From the NCBI RefSeq assembly GCF_000225705.1, contig NZ_JH126467.1, positions 560,153 through 624,152 on the forward strand: 64,000 nt of DNA, written 5' to 3'. This document shows, piece after piece, positions 35,054 through 43,637 of the stretch; the first letter of the stretch is position 1; the number at the start of each line of letters is the position of its first letter. The translations under genes were made by a program, and so were the position numbers. Source of the DNA: Collinsella tanakaei YIT 12063. GTDB lineage: Bacteria; Actinomycetota; Coriobacteriia; Coriobacteriales; Coriobacteriaceae. The notes below the pieces were generated by a model that was not told the DNA's origin, searched no databases, and saw only the letters and a list, made by a program, of their open reading frames with translations.

Positions 35054-35899
35054 CTAGTCCTCGTCCTCATCTTCTGCATCGAGCTCGCGAATCAAAGTGG
35101 CAAGCTTCGCGCCAACCTCGTCCAAAGGCAGGTCGGCAACGTAGCGCGCGTCAGACTTGGGCTCCAGGATAACACCCTCGCCAGACGGGATGCGCATGCT
35201 CTCGAGCTCGCCCTCGTCCGCCTCCAGGATGTCGGAGGCGCTCCAGCGCTGACCGGTCAAAAGGAAGGTCAGGCGCGTACCGATCTCAACGGAGACGCTG
35301 GAGATGCGCTCCAGGTAGCGGGAGGTCATGATGGTGCGGCGAAGGTCGTCGTAAGCGTGCTCATCGGGCTCCTCGACGGAGACGATGTGGTTGTACACGC
35401 GGAAGAACTCCTCGTAGACCTGACGCACCGGCTCGTCCAGGTCCATGAGCGAGCGCATGGCGGACAGGTCGTTGTTGACCAGGGCCGTGGCGGTGGCGCC
35501 CAGAACCTGGTAGACCAGCGAGGCCTCGGTCTCGATGAGCTCGACCAGCTCGTTGGGGATCTTGAGATCGGCATTGGCCTTGTGCTTGGCGCCGCGGGCG
35601 ATGGAGCGGACGTGGTCGCTCATGCGGGCAAGGTTGAAGTTCACGTAGATGATGGTCTGCAGCAGACGGAAGTCGGAGGCGACCGGCGACTGCGTGGCGA
35701 TGAGGTTGTAGCAGACGGCCTCGAGGTTGGCGCAGCGGGCATCGATCTGCAAGGTGGCCTTCTTAGCCTTGTTTGCAAGCTTCTTGTCGTTTAAGACAAA
35801 CGCCGAGATGGCGTCATGAAGCGTGAGGTCGACTGCCTCGAAGATGGAGAGCATCTCGTGACGTGCCTCGACTAGCTGACGGGAAAACAGTTTGCGCAT
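35054..35899 (-). CDS. phoU: Phosphate signalling protein PhoU
   Basis: PhoU damps Pst activity and the phosphate-starvation response. The 281-residue protein contains two PhoU helical bundles, the first with MLSIFEAVDLTLHDAI and IATQSPVASDFRLLQTIIYVNFNLARMSDHV, the second with MRSLMDLDEPVRQVYEEFFR and ISSVSVEIGTRLTFLLTG. It is about 60 residues longer than the common 220, with an acidic C-terminal extension. The ATG at 35899 follows GGAG. It is the last gene of pstSCAB-phoU; no phoR or phoB is present. Confidence 0.92.
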   Translation of the reverse strand: MRKLFSRQLVEARHEMLSIFEAVDLTLHDAISAFVLNDKKLANKAKKATLQIDARCANLEAVCYNLIATQSPVASDFRLLQTIIYVNFNLARMSDHVRSIARGAKHKANADLKIPNELVELIETEASLVYQVLGATATALVNNDLSAMRSLMDLDEPVRQVYEEFFRVYNHIVSVEEPDEHAYDDLRRTIMTSRYLERISSVSVEIGTRLTFLLTGQRWSASDILEADEGELESMRIPSGEGVILEPKSDARYVADLPLDEVGAKLATLIRELDAEDEDED

Positions 35900-35969
35900 T
35901 CTTGGCTCCAATCAGACGAGCGCGGGCGAATACAAACCCGCAACCGATAATGACCGGTCGGCTGTCCAA

Positions 35970-36773
35970 TCAGCCGAATCGACCGGTGATATAGTCCTCC
36001 GTGCGCTTATCCATCGGACTAGTGAAGATAGCGTCGGTCTGACCATACTCAATCAGTGTAGCAGGCTCTCCGGCAACTTCCTGCAAGAAGAACGCGGTGT
36101 AATCGGAGATACGGGCGGCCTGCTGCATGTTGTGCGTAACGATGATGATGGTCATCTCGGGCGCGAGCTCGGCCATCAGGTCCTCGACCTTCTGAACGGA
36201 GGTGGGATCGATGGCTGAGCAGGGCTCGTCCATCAAGAGCACGTCCGGCTGAACCGCCAGCACGCGGGCGATACACAGTCGCTGCTGCTGTCCGCCGGAG
36301 AGCGCCAAGCCGTCCTTAGAGAGCTGATTGGATACCTCTTTCCAGAGGTTGGCGCGCTTCAGGGACTCTTCGACTATGTCGTCGAGGTCGCTTTTGCTAG
36401 TCACGCCCTGCAGTCGAGGGCCAAAAGCGACGTTCTCGTAGATGGATTTAGGGAAGGGGTTGGGCTGCTGGAAGATCATGCCCACGCGGCGGCGCAGATC
36501 CACCGGATCGACGCCCTCGGCGTAGATATCGGATTCGTCCAGCGTCATGGTGCCCTCGATACGGGTCCCCTCGATAAGGTCGTTCATGCGGTTCATGCAG
36601 CGCAGAAACGTCGACTTACCGCAACCAGAGGGGCCGATGAACGCGGTGATCTTGTTTTTAGCGATGTTGAGGTTGACGTCGGTAAGAGCATGGAAGTCGC
36701 CGTACCAGAAGTCGAAGTTCTGGGCGATCAGCGCGCTCTCGGTTACTGCGGGTGCGGACTGGTATACGGACAC
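35970..36773 (-). CDS. pstB: Phosphate ABC transporter ATP-binding protein
   Basis: PstB energises high-affinity phosphate import. The 267-residue protein has Walker A GPSGCGKS at 47-54, the signature LSGGQQQR, Walker [13 protein letters not shown] and the H-loop IVTHNMQQA. The opening [12 protein letters not shown] with aromatic residues before Walker A is typical of PstB. The start is a GTG at 36773 behind AAGGAG, which overlaps the pstA stop codon. Confidence 0.97.
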   Translation of the reverse strand: MSVYQSAPAVTESALIAQNFDFWYGDFHALTDVNLNIAKNKITAFIGPSGCGKSTFLRCMNRMNDLIEGTRIEGTMTLDESDIYAEGVDPVDLRRRVGMIFQQPNPFPKSIYENVAFGPRLQGVTSKSDLDDIVEESLKRANLWKEVSNQLSKDGLALSGGQQQRLCIARVLAVQPDVLLMDEPCSAIDPTSVQKVEDLMAELAPEMTIIIVTHNMQQAARISDYTAFFLQEVAGEPATLIEYGQTDAIFTSPMDKRTEDYITGRFG

Positions 36774-36785
36774 GGGATAAGCTCC

Positions 36786-37691
36786 TTACTTGCTCTTTCG
36801 CGACAGGTGGCGGGCGAAGAGATTGAACGCGAGAATGATGACCATCAACAGCAGCGCCGTACCGTAGGCGGCGTTCATGTTGATGCCGTCGTTGGCCAGA
36901 AGGTACAGGTGCACGGTCATGGGGCGACCGGAATCAAGCGGCGTGACGGGCATGTTGATTGCCTGGCCCATAGTGTAGAGCACAACGGCGGTCTCGCCGA
37001 TGGCGCGGCCGATACCCAAAACGATACCCGTGGCGATGCGGCCGAAAGCGGAGGGAAGCACGATCTTAGAGACGACCTGCCACTTGGTGGCACCCAAGCC
37101 GTAGGCGCCCCAGCGGATGTAGCGGGGAACCGAGCGGATGGCCTCCTCGGTGGTGCGCATGACGATGGGCAACATGAGCAGCGCCAGCGCGAGCGCGGCG
37201 GAAAGCATCGAGAGTCCCAAACCCATGGCCTCGACAAAGAGCGCGTAGCCAAACAGGCCCATAACGATCGAGGGCACTGAGGCCAGCGTGTCGGCGGCAT
37301 AGCGAATGGTGTTGACGAGCCTGCCCTGCTTGGCGTACTCGGCCAGATAGACGGCCGCCAAAACAGCGATGGGCGTGCAGATGAGCATCGCCAGCGCCGT
37401 CACGTAGATAGTCGAGACGATGGTGGGCCAGATACCGCCCTCCGCGTTGACGCCGTGGGGCCAGCCGAAGATGAAATCGAGCGAGATATGCGGAAGGCCG
37501 TTGACGACGACGTAGGCGATGATGGCCACCAGCACCAGCGTGGTGATGGCGGCAGCCAGGCGAAAGACCCCAAGCATCACTTTGTTGGAGGTGTTCTTGG
37601 AGATACGGCCCTGCTTGCCGTGCGAAAGGGCGCGCTTGATGCGCTGCGAGGAGCTAAGCTGCTCGGTAGAGGTAGAAGCGTCCTGAGCCAT
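36786..37691 (-). CDS. pstA: Phosphate ABC transporter permease PstA
   Basis: PstA and PstC form the membrane channel for phosphate. The 301-residue protein has six main helices with the binding-protein-dependent permease loop (MRTTEEAIRSVPRYIRWGAYGLGATKWQV). A basic N-terminal cytoplasmic segment of about 40 residues precedes the first helix. GAAGGAGG lies before the ATG at 37691, across the pstC stop, so the two are tightly coupled. Confidence 0.96.
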   Translation of the reverse strand: MAQDASTSTEQLSSSQRIKRALSHGKQGRISKNTSNKVMLGVFRLAAAITTLVLVAIIAYVVVNGLPHISLDFIFGWPHGVNAEGGIWPTIVSTIYVTALAMLICTPIAVLAAVYLAEYAKQGRLVNTIRYAADTLASVPSIVMGLFGYALFVEAMGLGLSMLSAALALALLMLPIVMRTTEEAIRSVPRYIRWGAYGLGATKWQVVSKIVLPSAFGRIATGIVLGIGRAIGETAVVLYTMGQAINMPVTPLDSGRPMTVHLYLLANDGINMNAAYGTALLLMVIILAFNLFARHLSRKSK

Positions 37692-37694
37692 CGC

Positions 37695-38618
37695 CTACCC
37701 CTCCTTCCTCATCTTTGAGAGAACGCGGACGATGCCCACCAGCGCGGCGGAGATGATGAAGAGCACCACGCCCATGCCGAACAGGGCGGTGCGGTGCAGG
37801 CCGGACGAGTAGCTCATGTCGAGCGCGATCTGGCTGGTGAGGGTGGATACGGGGCTTGAGATGGAGTCCGGGATGACCGGGGCGTTGCCGACCACCATGA
37901 GGACGGCCATGGTCTCGCCGATAGCGCGGCCCATGCCCAAAACCACCGCGTCGACGATGCCGAAGCGCGCAGCGGGGATAACGACCTTGTAGATAGTCTG
38001 CCACTTGGTTGCGCCCATGGCGTAGGAGGCCTCGCGGATACCCATGGGGATGGAGTTGAGCGCGTCGATAGTGAGCGTGGTGATGGTGGGGACGATCATG
38101 ATCGCCAGCACGAACCACGCGGTAAGCGCGCCGAAGCCCATGCCGCCGGTAAGCTCGGCCACCACCGGGCGGATGATGACCATGCCGAAGAAGCCGTAGA
38201 TGATCGACGGGATGCCGGCCAACAGGTCGACGGCGGGGCTGATGAGGGCGCGCACGCGGTCGGTCGCGATCTCGGTGAGGTAGACGGCGGTGCCCACGCC
38301 CAAAGGAACGCCCAGCACCAACGCGCCTACGGTCACCAGACCGGAGCCCGCGAGGAGCGACAGGATGCCGTACTGTCCCTCCGTGGGAGCCCAGGTGAAG
38401 CTGAAGAAGTTGGCAAGGCCGATATCCGTGAAGACCGGAGCGGCCTGCATCATGGTGAAAGCGAAGATCAAAAGAACGGTGACCACAGCAAGGAAGGCGC
38501 AGCCAAAGAACAGGTACTGCAACCCCTTTTCCTTAAGGTAGGTGCTGCGGGATACCAGGGCAAGATCGCGTTTGCGCGATTGAGACGTCACTTGGACGTT
38601 GGAAGCGGTATCGCCCAT
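37695..38618 (-). CDS. pstC: Phosphate ABC transporter permease PstC
   Basis: This 307-residue permease has six helices and the coupling loop DALNSIPMGIREASYAMGATKWQTI, the counterpart of that in PstA. The LLAGIPSIIYGFFG and IPTITTLTI-like segments are typical of PstC. A GGGGAGGAG site overlaps the pstS stop region just before the ATG at 38618. It is the second structural gene of the operon. Confidence 0.96.
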   Translation of the reverse strand: MGDTASNVQVTSQSRKRDLALVSRSTYLKEKGLQYLFFGCAFLAVVTVLLIFAFTMMQAAPVFTDIGLANFFSFTWAPTEGQYGILSLLAGSGLVTVGALVLGVPLGVGTAVYLTEIATDRVRALISPAVDLLAGIPSIIYGFFGMVIIRPVVAELTGGMGFGALTAWFVLAIMIVPTITTLTIDALNSIPMGIREASYAMGATKWQTIYKVVIPAARFGIVDAVVLGMGRAIGETMAVLMVVGNAPVIPDSISSPVSTLTSQIALDMSYSSGLHRTALFGMGVVLFIISAALVGIVRVLSKMRKEG

Positions 38619-38621
38619 GTG

Positions 38622-39494
38622 CTACTCCTCCCCTGCTTCAGAGCCATTGCCGGCGGGAATGAAGCCGGCCTCGCGAATCTGCTCGTCCATTTCCTCGGAC
38701 AAGACGTAGTCGATATAGCCCTGTGCCTCATCCGTGGGCTCGCCCTTGGTGAAGAAATACAGGTCGCGGGAGATGGGGTAGCCGCCGCTGGCGACCGTCG
38801 CCTCGATGGGCTCCACGTGGTTCACGTTGATGGCGCGAACCTGGGTCTCGGCGTACTTGGACTCCACGAAGCCCATTGAGATGTAGCCGATGGCGCCGCG
38901 GGTGCGGCTGACGACGTCGCGCACCTGGCCGGTGCCGGAAAGTACGGCGGCACGGCGGTCGAAGGGCTCGCCGTCCATGATGATGGACTTGAACGCCTCG
39001 CGGGTGCCGGATGCCTCGTCACGGTTGACGAGCTGGATAGCGAGGTCCTCGCCGCCCACTTCCGACCAGTTGGTGATCTTGCCCGCATAGATATCGCGAA
39101 GCTGCTCGGTCGAGAGGTTCTGGACGGGGTTGTCCGGGTTCACGATGACGGCGATGCCGTCGTGCGCGACCGGGATGGTGGTGAGGCCCAGCTTTTGCTC
39201 TTCTTCGTTAAGACCGCGCGAGGAGGTCGCGATCTCCGCCGTCCCATTGGAGACGGCCTCGATGCCGGCGCTGGAGCCCAGGCCGGAGACGAGGACGCTG
39301 AGCCCCGTCTGCTCGGTGTAGGCTTCAGCGGCGACCTCGGCGATGGGCAGGCAGGTGGTCGAACCCGCCACCGTGATCTGGCCATCCGAGGCACCGGAAG
39401 AGCATGCAGAGATTGATAGGGCTGTTGCCAGGGTGAGGGCCCCGATAGCGATGCTCGCTAGAGGGCCACGGCTATGGCGGCGTGGCGACCACAA
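38622..39494 (-). CDS. pstS: Phosphate-binding lipoprotein PstS
   Basis: PstS binds phosphate outside the membrane for PstCAB. The 290-residue precursor has a lipoprotein signal with lipobox SISAC (Cys31), the phosphate-binding segments VAGSTTCLP and NRDEASGTREAF, and a C-terminal FFTKGEPTDEAQGYIDYVLS block. I place the start at a TTG (39492-39494) behind GGCGGAG, because only this gives a normal signal peptide; the frame is open to 39611 but that part has no signal character. The start lies inside the 3' end of pgeF (37-base overlap), so pstS is probably translated from the same message. Confidence 0.9.
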   Translation of the reverse strand: MWSPRRHSRGPLASIAIGALTLATALSISACSSGASDGQITVAGSTTCLPIAEVAAEAYTEQTGLSVLVSGLGSSAGIEAVSNGTAEIATSSRGLNEEEQKLGLTTIPVAHDGIAVIVNPDNPVQNLSTEQLRDIYAGKITNWSEVGGEDLAIQLVNRDEASGTREAFKSIIMDGEPFDRRAAVLSGTGQVRDVVSRTRGAIGYISMGFVESKYAETQVRAINVNHVEPIEATVASGGYPISRDLYFFTKGEPTDEAQGYIDYVLSEEMDEQIREAGFIPAGNGSEAGEE

Positions 39495-40255
39495 GTGCCG
39501 TTCTCCGCCCGGTACGAGAAGAACCGGTCGTTGAGACGCACGGTCGAGAGCCGCAAGTCGTGAATTGCGCACGGAGGAACTCCAATTTCTTCGAGCGACT
39601 GACGTATGCACGCGGACAGATCCAAAAGCCGCGATGCGGTTTCTGCAATGGTATCAAATTGTAAAGAGAACTTATGCATCAGGTCATCAGACACCTGATA
39701 TTCGTCCCCTTGAATATGCGGGCCAATATACGCAGAAATAGCGGATGGGTCGACTCCCGTCTCCTCGCACAGCGCGCGGGCCGCCTTTGCTGCGATACGG
39801 GCATATGTGCCCTTCCAGCCGGAATGAACCACGGCAAAGCCATTGTTTCCGCAGGTCAGAATAACCGGTACGCAATCAGCGAAGCAGAGCATGACGGGAA
39901 CTTGGCGGGCGGTGCATACGATGGCGTCCGCGCCCTGCGCAACCCGCTCGCGAATACTCTCGAGATAGCCTGCACCAGAATTTCGCACCGCCACCACGTC
40001 ATCACCATGAACTTGGTTGGGAATTATCAGGGCATTGTAAAGGTTTTCAACTCCCAGCGCACGCAAGACTAAAAGCCTATTATGCTGTACTGCTTCAAGG
40101 TCGTCTCCAACATGGCTTCCCAGGTTAAGCGAGGCATACGGAGGCTTGGAAACCCCTCCTGTGCGCTCGGTGAAACCAAAGGCGATATCGGCATCACGAG
40201 ACCCCACAAGGGTCACGCCGTCAACGGTAAAGCGCTCCACAGCATCGACCACCAA
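39458..40255 (-). CDS. PgeF/YfiH-family protein (laccase-domain, purine nucleoside or peptidoglycan-editing enzyme)
   Basis: The 265-residue protein belongs to the YfiH/PgeF (DUF152) family. The metal and catalytic residues are visible: NQVHGDD, MLCFADCVPV and VHSGWKGT, then IGPHIQGDEYQV. E. coli PgeF removes wrongly built muropeptide precursors; related proteins act as purine nucleoside phosphorylases or deaminases. The frame opens with a TTG at 40255, and GTG codons at 40252 and 40240 are alternatives, so the start is uncertain. The 3' end overlaps pstS by 37 bases. Actinobacterial yfiH genes often stand in the dcw cluster; here it heads the phosphate operon. Confidence 0.88.
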   Translation of the reverse strand: MVVDAVERFTVDGVTLVGSRDADIAFGFTERTGGVSKPPYASLNLGSHVGDDLEAVQHNRLLVLRALGVENLYNALIIPNQVHGDDVVAVRNSGAGYLESIRERVAQGADAIVCTARQVPVMLCFADCVPVILTCGNNGFAVVHSGWKGTYARIAAKAARALCEETGVDPSAISAYIGPHIQGDEYQVSDDLMHKFSLQFDTIAETASRLLDLSACIRQSLEEIGVPPCAIHDLRLSTVRLNDRFFSYRAENGTCGRHAAIAVAL

Positions 40256-40279
40256 TCATCAGTATCTGCATAACGGAAC

Positions 40280-40307
40280 GGGGCGAGAACGCTTCCGCCC
40301 TCGCCCC
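40280..40307 (-). terminator. Hairpin upstream of pgeF
   Basis: An 8-bp perfect stem GGGGCGAG/CTCGCCCC (40280-40287 with 40300-40307), read leftwards, is followed by GTTCCGTT. It may end transcription from the decayed genes to its right or lie in the pgeF leader. Confidence 0.45.
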
Positions 40308-40366
40308 AAACTCATTTGGTATACGTTGTACCCGCAGCACGCGATCCTCACACGCCGCGCTTCATT

Positions 40367-40549
40367 TTAGTCACCACCGGATGCGCGGGAGCTCTCAACC
40401 ACCTCGATAGCATCCGGCTGGATGAGCGCCGGCAGTTCATATGGGTTGTCAACATCTTTGGTCGCTACCGCAAAGCGGACATCGACCACATCGCCCGCGC
40501 GCAGGCTCTGCACATCGACATCCTCCCCCTGTTCCGTCACGCGGGTGTT
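40367..40549 (-). pseudogene. Orphan C-terminal fragment, possibly DUF3221-like lipoprotein tail
   Basis: Read leftwards from 40549 to the TAA at 40367-40369, an open frame gives about 60 residues containing DVDVQSLRAGDVVDVRFA and ending LIQPDAIEVVESS. The composition is protein-like and the pattern (L-GD-V-V followed by P-I-P-AIEVV) resembles the end of small DUF3221-type lipoproteins. No start codon with a ribosome site and no N-terminal part are present. It overlaps the end of the HTH stub in another frame, as if a deletion had joined two genes. Confidence 0.4.
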
Positions 40550-40650
40550 CTCCCCTGGTGAGTCACACCCAACCGCATGGCGATCTGCTCTTGACTATAT
40601 CCCCTGCCCTGCCGCAGGGCGACCAAACGCTCCCCGAACCCCTTGTCCAT
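40537..40650 (-). pseudogene. Truncated XRE-type helix-turn-helix gene
   Basis: The ATG at 40650 follows a good GGGAGG site and opens MDKGFGERLVALRQGRGYSQEQIAMRLGVT, which is the first half of an XRE-family DNA-binding domain. In intact relatives the recognition helix follows (typically RQAVSKWE); here the frame turns to an unrelated sequence and stops after 37 residues. It is therefore a truncated regulator or a scar. It could still be translated, but the DNA-binding helix is missing. Confidence 0.65.
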
Positions 40651-40823
40651 CGCTTCGCCTCCCATAGAAAAGCCGCTTCGATACATCCACCATCTCACAA
40701 TCGGGCAGCCTGTCCTAGCAACCAGCGCTTGCATGGGTCAGATTATGGCAACCATATCGTGCAAAGGGGCCGCACGGGGTGCGAGACGTGTCTGCACGAG
40801 AGCATAAGCTCGAGAAACAAGAA

Positions 40824-40850
40824 GACGCCCCGACGTTGATGCCGGGGCGC
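40824..40850 (-). terminator. Terminator downstream of ftsZ
   Basis: A 7-bp GC stem CGGGGCG/CGCCCCG (40843-40849 with 40826-40832) lies 35 bases past the ftsZ stop. Leftwards it is followed by TCTTCTTGTTT, an imperfect T-rich tract. Confidence 0.75.
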
Positions 40851-40883
40851 CCTATATAAGCAAGCTATCGTACTGAAAAAACG

Positions 40884-42014
40884 TTAGAACGTGCCGCGCT
40901 TAAGGAAGTCGGGCAGCTCGAACTGGTCGTTGCCAAAGTTGGGAAGCTCGGTGCCGCCGATGTTGCGGGTGGGAGCGGCCTGGGCGGCGTGCTGGGGAGC
41001 AGCCTCCGCCTTTGCCTGGGCCTGGGACTGAGCAAAAAGGTCATCCTGGCGGTTGACGTTGGAATCGGAGAAGCCGGTGGCGATGACGGTGATGCGAACC
41101 TGATCGCCCAGGGACTCGTCCACAACGGTACCGAAGATGATGTTGGCCTCGGGGTCGACGGCGTTGGCGACAAGGTCGGCGGCGTCGTTGATCTCCTGGA
41201 TGCCAAGGTCCTTGGAACCGGCGATGGAGAGCAGGACGCGGGTGGCACCATCGATGGAGCTCTCGAGCAGGCGGCTGGAGATGGCCTGCTGGGCAGCGTC
41301 GACCGCGCGGGAATCGCCGGAGGCGACGCCGATGCCCATCATAGCGGTGCCAGCCTGGCGCATGATCGTCTTGACGTCTGCGAAGTCCAGGTTGATGACG
41401 CCGGGGACGGTGATCAGGTCGGTAATACCCTGGGTACCCTGGGAAAGGACCCCATCGGCGTTGGAGAAGGCCTCCAGCATGGTGGTCTTCTTCTCGGCGA
41501 TGTCGAGGAGCTTATCGTTAGGGATGACGATGAGGGTGTCGACGCTGTCGGACAGGGTCTTGATGCCCTCCTCGGCGGCCTTCTTGCGCTTGCGGCCCTC
41601 AAAGGTGAAGGGCTTGGTGACGACGGCGACGGTCAGCGCGCCGACCTCGTTCATAGCGATGTCCGCAACGATGGGAGCAGCGCCGGTACCGGTGCCACCG
41701 CCCTCGCCAGCGGTGATGAAGACCATGTCGGCGCCAGCCAGAGCCTCGGCGATGTCGTCGCGGCTCTCGTCAGCTGCCTTGCGGCCGACCTCGGGGTTGG
41801 CGCCGGCGCCCAGGCCGCGCGTGAGGTCGGTGCCGATGTGCACCTTGATGTCGGCATCGGAGATCGCCAACGCCTGCGCGTCGGTATTGATGGCCACGAA
41901 CTCGACGCCGCGGATACCCTCTTCAATCATTCGATTGACCGCGTTGGTACCGCCGCCGCCGACACCGACCACCTTGATGACGGCAAGATAGTTGTTGATC
42001 TCGTTCTCGTGCAT
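40884..42014 (-). CDS. ftsZ: Cell division protein FtsZ
   Basis: FtsZ is the tubulin-like GTPase that forms the division ring. The 376-residue protein has the N-terminal nucleotide-binding loop [13 protein letters not shown] at 17-29, the tubulin signature [12 protein letters not shown] at 103-114 and the T7 loop [11 protein letters not shown] Gln/Ala-rich linker leads to a C-terminal peptide [10 protein letters not shown], which would bind partners such as SepF. The frame is open to 42080, but GGAGG before the ATG at 42014 gives the start. It is the last gene of the dcw cluster and has a 216-base upstream gap of its own. Confidence 0.97.
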   Translation of the reverse strand: MHENEINNYLAVIKVVGVGGGGTNAVNRMIEEGIRGVEFVAINTDAQALAISDADIKVHIGTDLTRGLGAGANPEVGRKAADESRDDIAEALAGADMVFITAGEGGGTGTGAAPIVADIAMNEVGALTVAVVTKPFTFEGRKRKKAAEEGIKTLSDSVDTLIVIPNDKLLDIAEKKTTMLEAFSNADGVLSQGTQGITDLITVPGVINLDFADVKTIMRQAGTAMMGIGVASGDSRAVDAAQQAISSRLLESSIDGATRVLLSIAGSKDLGIQEINDAADLVANAVDPEANIIFGTVVDESLGDQVRITVIATGFSDSNVNRQDDLFAQSQAQAKAEAAPQHAAQAAPTRNIGGTELPNFGNDQFELPDFLKRGTF

Positions 42015-42230
42015 GTGTCGGTCCTCCGAACATCCGTATACGCAAGATTGCGAATAAACAACGGTAATGATAACCCTCAAGTTAAGATTAAACCTAGAGA
42101 TAAAACACGTTATCTTTGCATGTTTTCCCGATAAAAGTCAAATGCATACGCCCCCAAATGTGAATTTAACAAACAAACAGCAGGTAGACCAGCTGACCAT
42201 TCACCGAGAGCTGGGATTTTGTCCAAGGCA
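42015..42230 (-). promoter_or_regulatory. ftsZ upstream region with motif shared with the mraZ region
   Basis: This AT-rich gap between ftsQ and ftsZ should hold an ftsZ promoter. A TTGACT box occurs at about 42134-42139, without a convincing -10 at 17 bases. At 42072-42094 lies a 23-base element with core CCTCAAGTTAAG, identical at 19 of 23 positions to 56944-56966, in the same orientation. The core resembles half of a MerR-type operator (CCTCAAGTTAACTTGAGG is the SoxR site). In Corynebacterium the MerR-type regulator FtsR activates ftsZ. Confidence 0.5.
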
Positions 42231-43637
42231 TCACGTGGGAACGCTGCGGAATGTATACGCATTGGGCGTTCGCACGTTGATGAAGGTGACTCCCTGCTCC
42301 TGCTGGAGCAGCTGCGTCACCACACGCTCCTTCAGGGCGATATCGTCAGGCGGGCCGAGCGCGATCTCCACTCCGGAGTCAAGGTTTGCAGAAATCGCCT
42401 CCTCGGACGCAATGGAGATATCTTTGATCTGGGCGACGAATTCCGGCGTGAAACCCTTCGCGTAGGCGATGCCGTCCAAGACCAAATCAGAGGTGACGTC
42501 ATCGCCACTTGACGGAGACACATCGGCGGAAACGTCGCACAGCAGAATCGCGTTCGACTGCTTGGCAAGGGCCTCGGCGGCATCTTTGCCGGAAAGCGCG
42601 GTGATGCCCTCGGGCAGCGCAGTCGCCGCCGTATCCACTTGATCCTGAGCGTCCGCATCCTGCGAGGCGCCATCTTGGGTAGCGCTGTCCTGGGAATCGG
42701 CGACGACGGGCTCTACGTCATCGACGATGTTGCCGTCCGCATCCACGTACACGCTCAGCGACATGGGCGCAATCCAGCACGAATCATCCCCGATCGCCCA
42801 CGCGATATCATCCGCGGCGATATAAGCGATCGCTATCACCGTTCGCTCGTGCGGGGTGATGACAAGAGTATGGGGAAACTCGCGCTCGATATCCACGCCG
42901 GAGACCCATGGGTTCTTCTTGAGCGCGCTCGACAGCTCGGCTTCGTTGACGTTGAAGAGCGTTGTCCCCTCTTTGATGTCGATCAGCTGCTCCGCTTGCC
43001 CCTGCGTCACATGGACGCTGCCCTCTATCTTGATCTCGGTAGCGGCGAACAAGCCGGAGTTCAAGATAACGATGGCGGCGACTGCCAGCGCCAGCACGCC
43101 CAGCAAAACGGCGGCGATGGCCGCTCGCGGAACACGGGGCACCGGCAGCTTAGAGGCGATGGCCTTTGCACCGGATGCGATCTTGCCGGCGGGACGCGGC
43201 TCCTTGGCAGGCGCTGCCTGGGGAGCCGGGGTATTTAGCGCGCGCGCCGTTACGGGGCGCGAACCCTTCTTTATTGATTGGTTGAGAGTTGGCACGGCGG
43301 CCTTGCGCATGCCGGCTTTCTTGATGCCCTTGCCAGACATGGGAGCGGCGGCGGGTTTTGCCGGAACGCTTTGAAGTCCGCGGGGAGCCGGCCCCTTTCC
43401 AGAGACCTGCTTGGCGGGTCGCTTAGCCTTAATGCTTGCCGCAACCCTGCTGGAGGTTTTGCGAGACGGCGCGGTATAGGCGCTGATAGGTTTTTTGGGA
43501 GCGGGAACCGAAGCTGGACGCGTGGCAGGAGCGGAGCTTGAAACGGGGCGCTTCTGCGCAGCGGTCGCCTTGCGGAACGTGGGCTTCGCGGCTCTAGAAG
43601 CCGAGGAATTTGACTTCCGGTTGGAGCTCGACGCCAT
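42231..43637 (-). CDS. ftsQ: Cell division protein FtsQ (DivIB) with long basic N-terminal extension
   Basis: FtsQ links early and late divisome proteins. The 468-residue protein has a single membrane helix (about residues 170-193), the POTRA domain after it (EIKIEGSVHVTQGQAEQLIDIKEGTTLF) and the FtsQ beta domain (LKKNPWVSGVDIEREFPHTLVITPHERTVIA). The first 165 residues are a Lys/Arg/Pro/Ala/Ser-rich cytoplasmic region, far longer than in most homologues. An acidic Asp/Gln/Ser stretch (about 305-335) interrupts the outer domain. The start overlaps murB by 44 bases in another frame. Confidence 0.9.
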   Translation of the reverse strand: MASSSNRKSNSSASRAAKPTFRKATAAQKRPVSSSAPATRPASVPAPKKPISAYTAPSRKTSSRVAASIKAKRPAKQVSGKGPAPRGLQSVPAKPAAAPMSGKGIKKAGMRKAAVPTLNQSIKKGSRPVTARALNTPAPQAAPAKEPRPAGKIASGAKAIASKLPVPRVPRAAIAAVLLGVLALAVAAIVILNSGLFAATEIKIEGSVHVTQGQAEQLIDIKEGTTLFNVNEAELSSALKKNPWVSGVDIEREFPHTLVITPHERTVIAIAYIAADDIAWAIGDDSCWIAPMSLSVYVDADGNIVDDVEPVVADSQDSATQDGASQDADAQDQVDTAATALPEGITALSGKDAAEALAKQSNAILLCDVSADVSPSSGDDVTSDLVLDGIAYAKGFTPEFVAQIKDISIASEEAISANLDSGVEIALGPPDDIALKERVVTQLLQQEQGVTFINVRTPNAYTFRSVPT

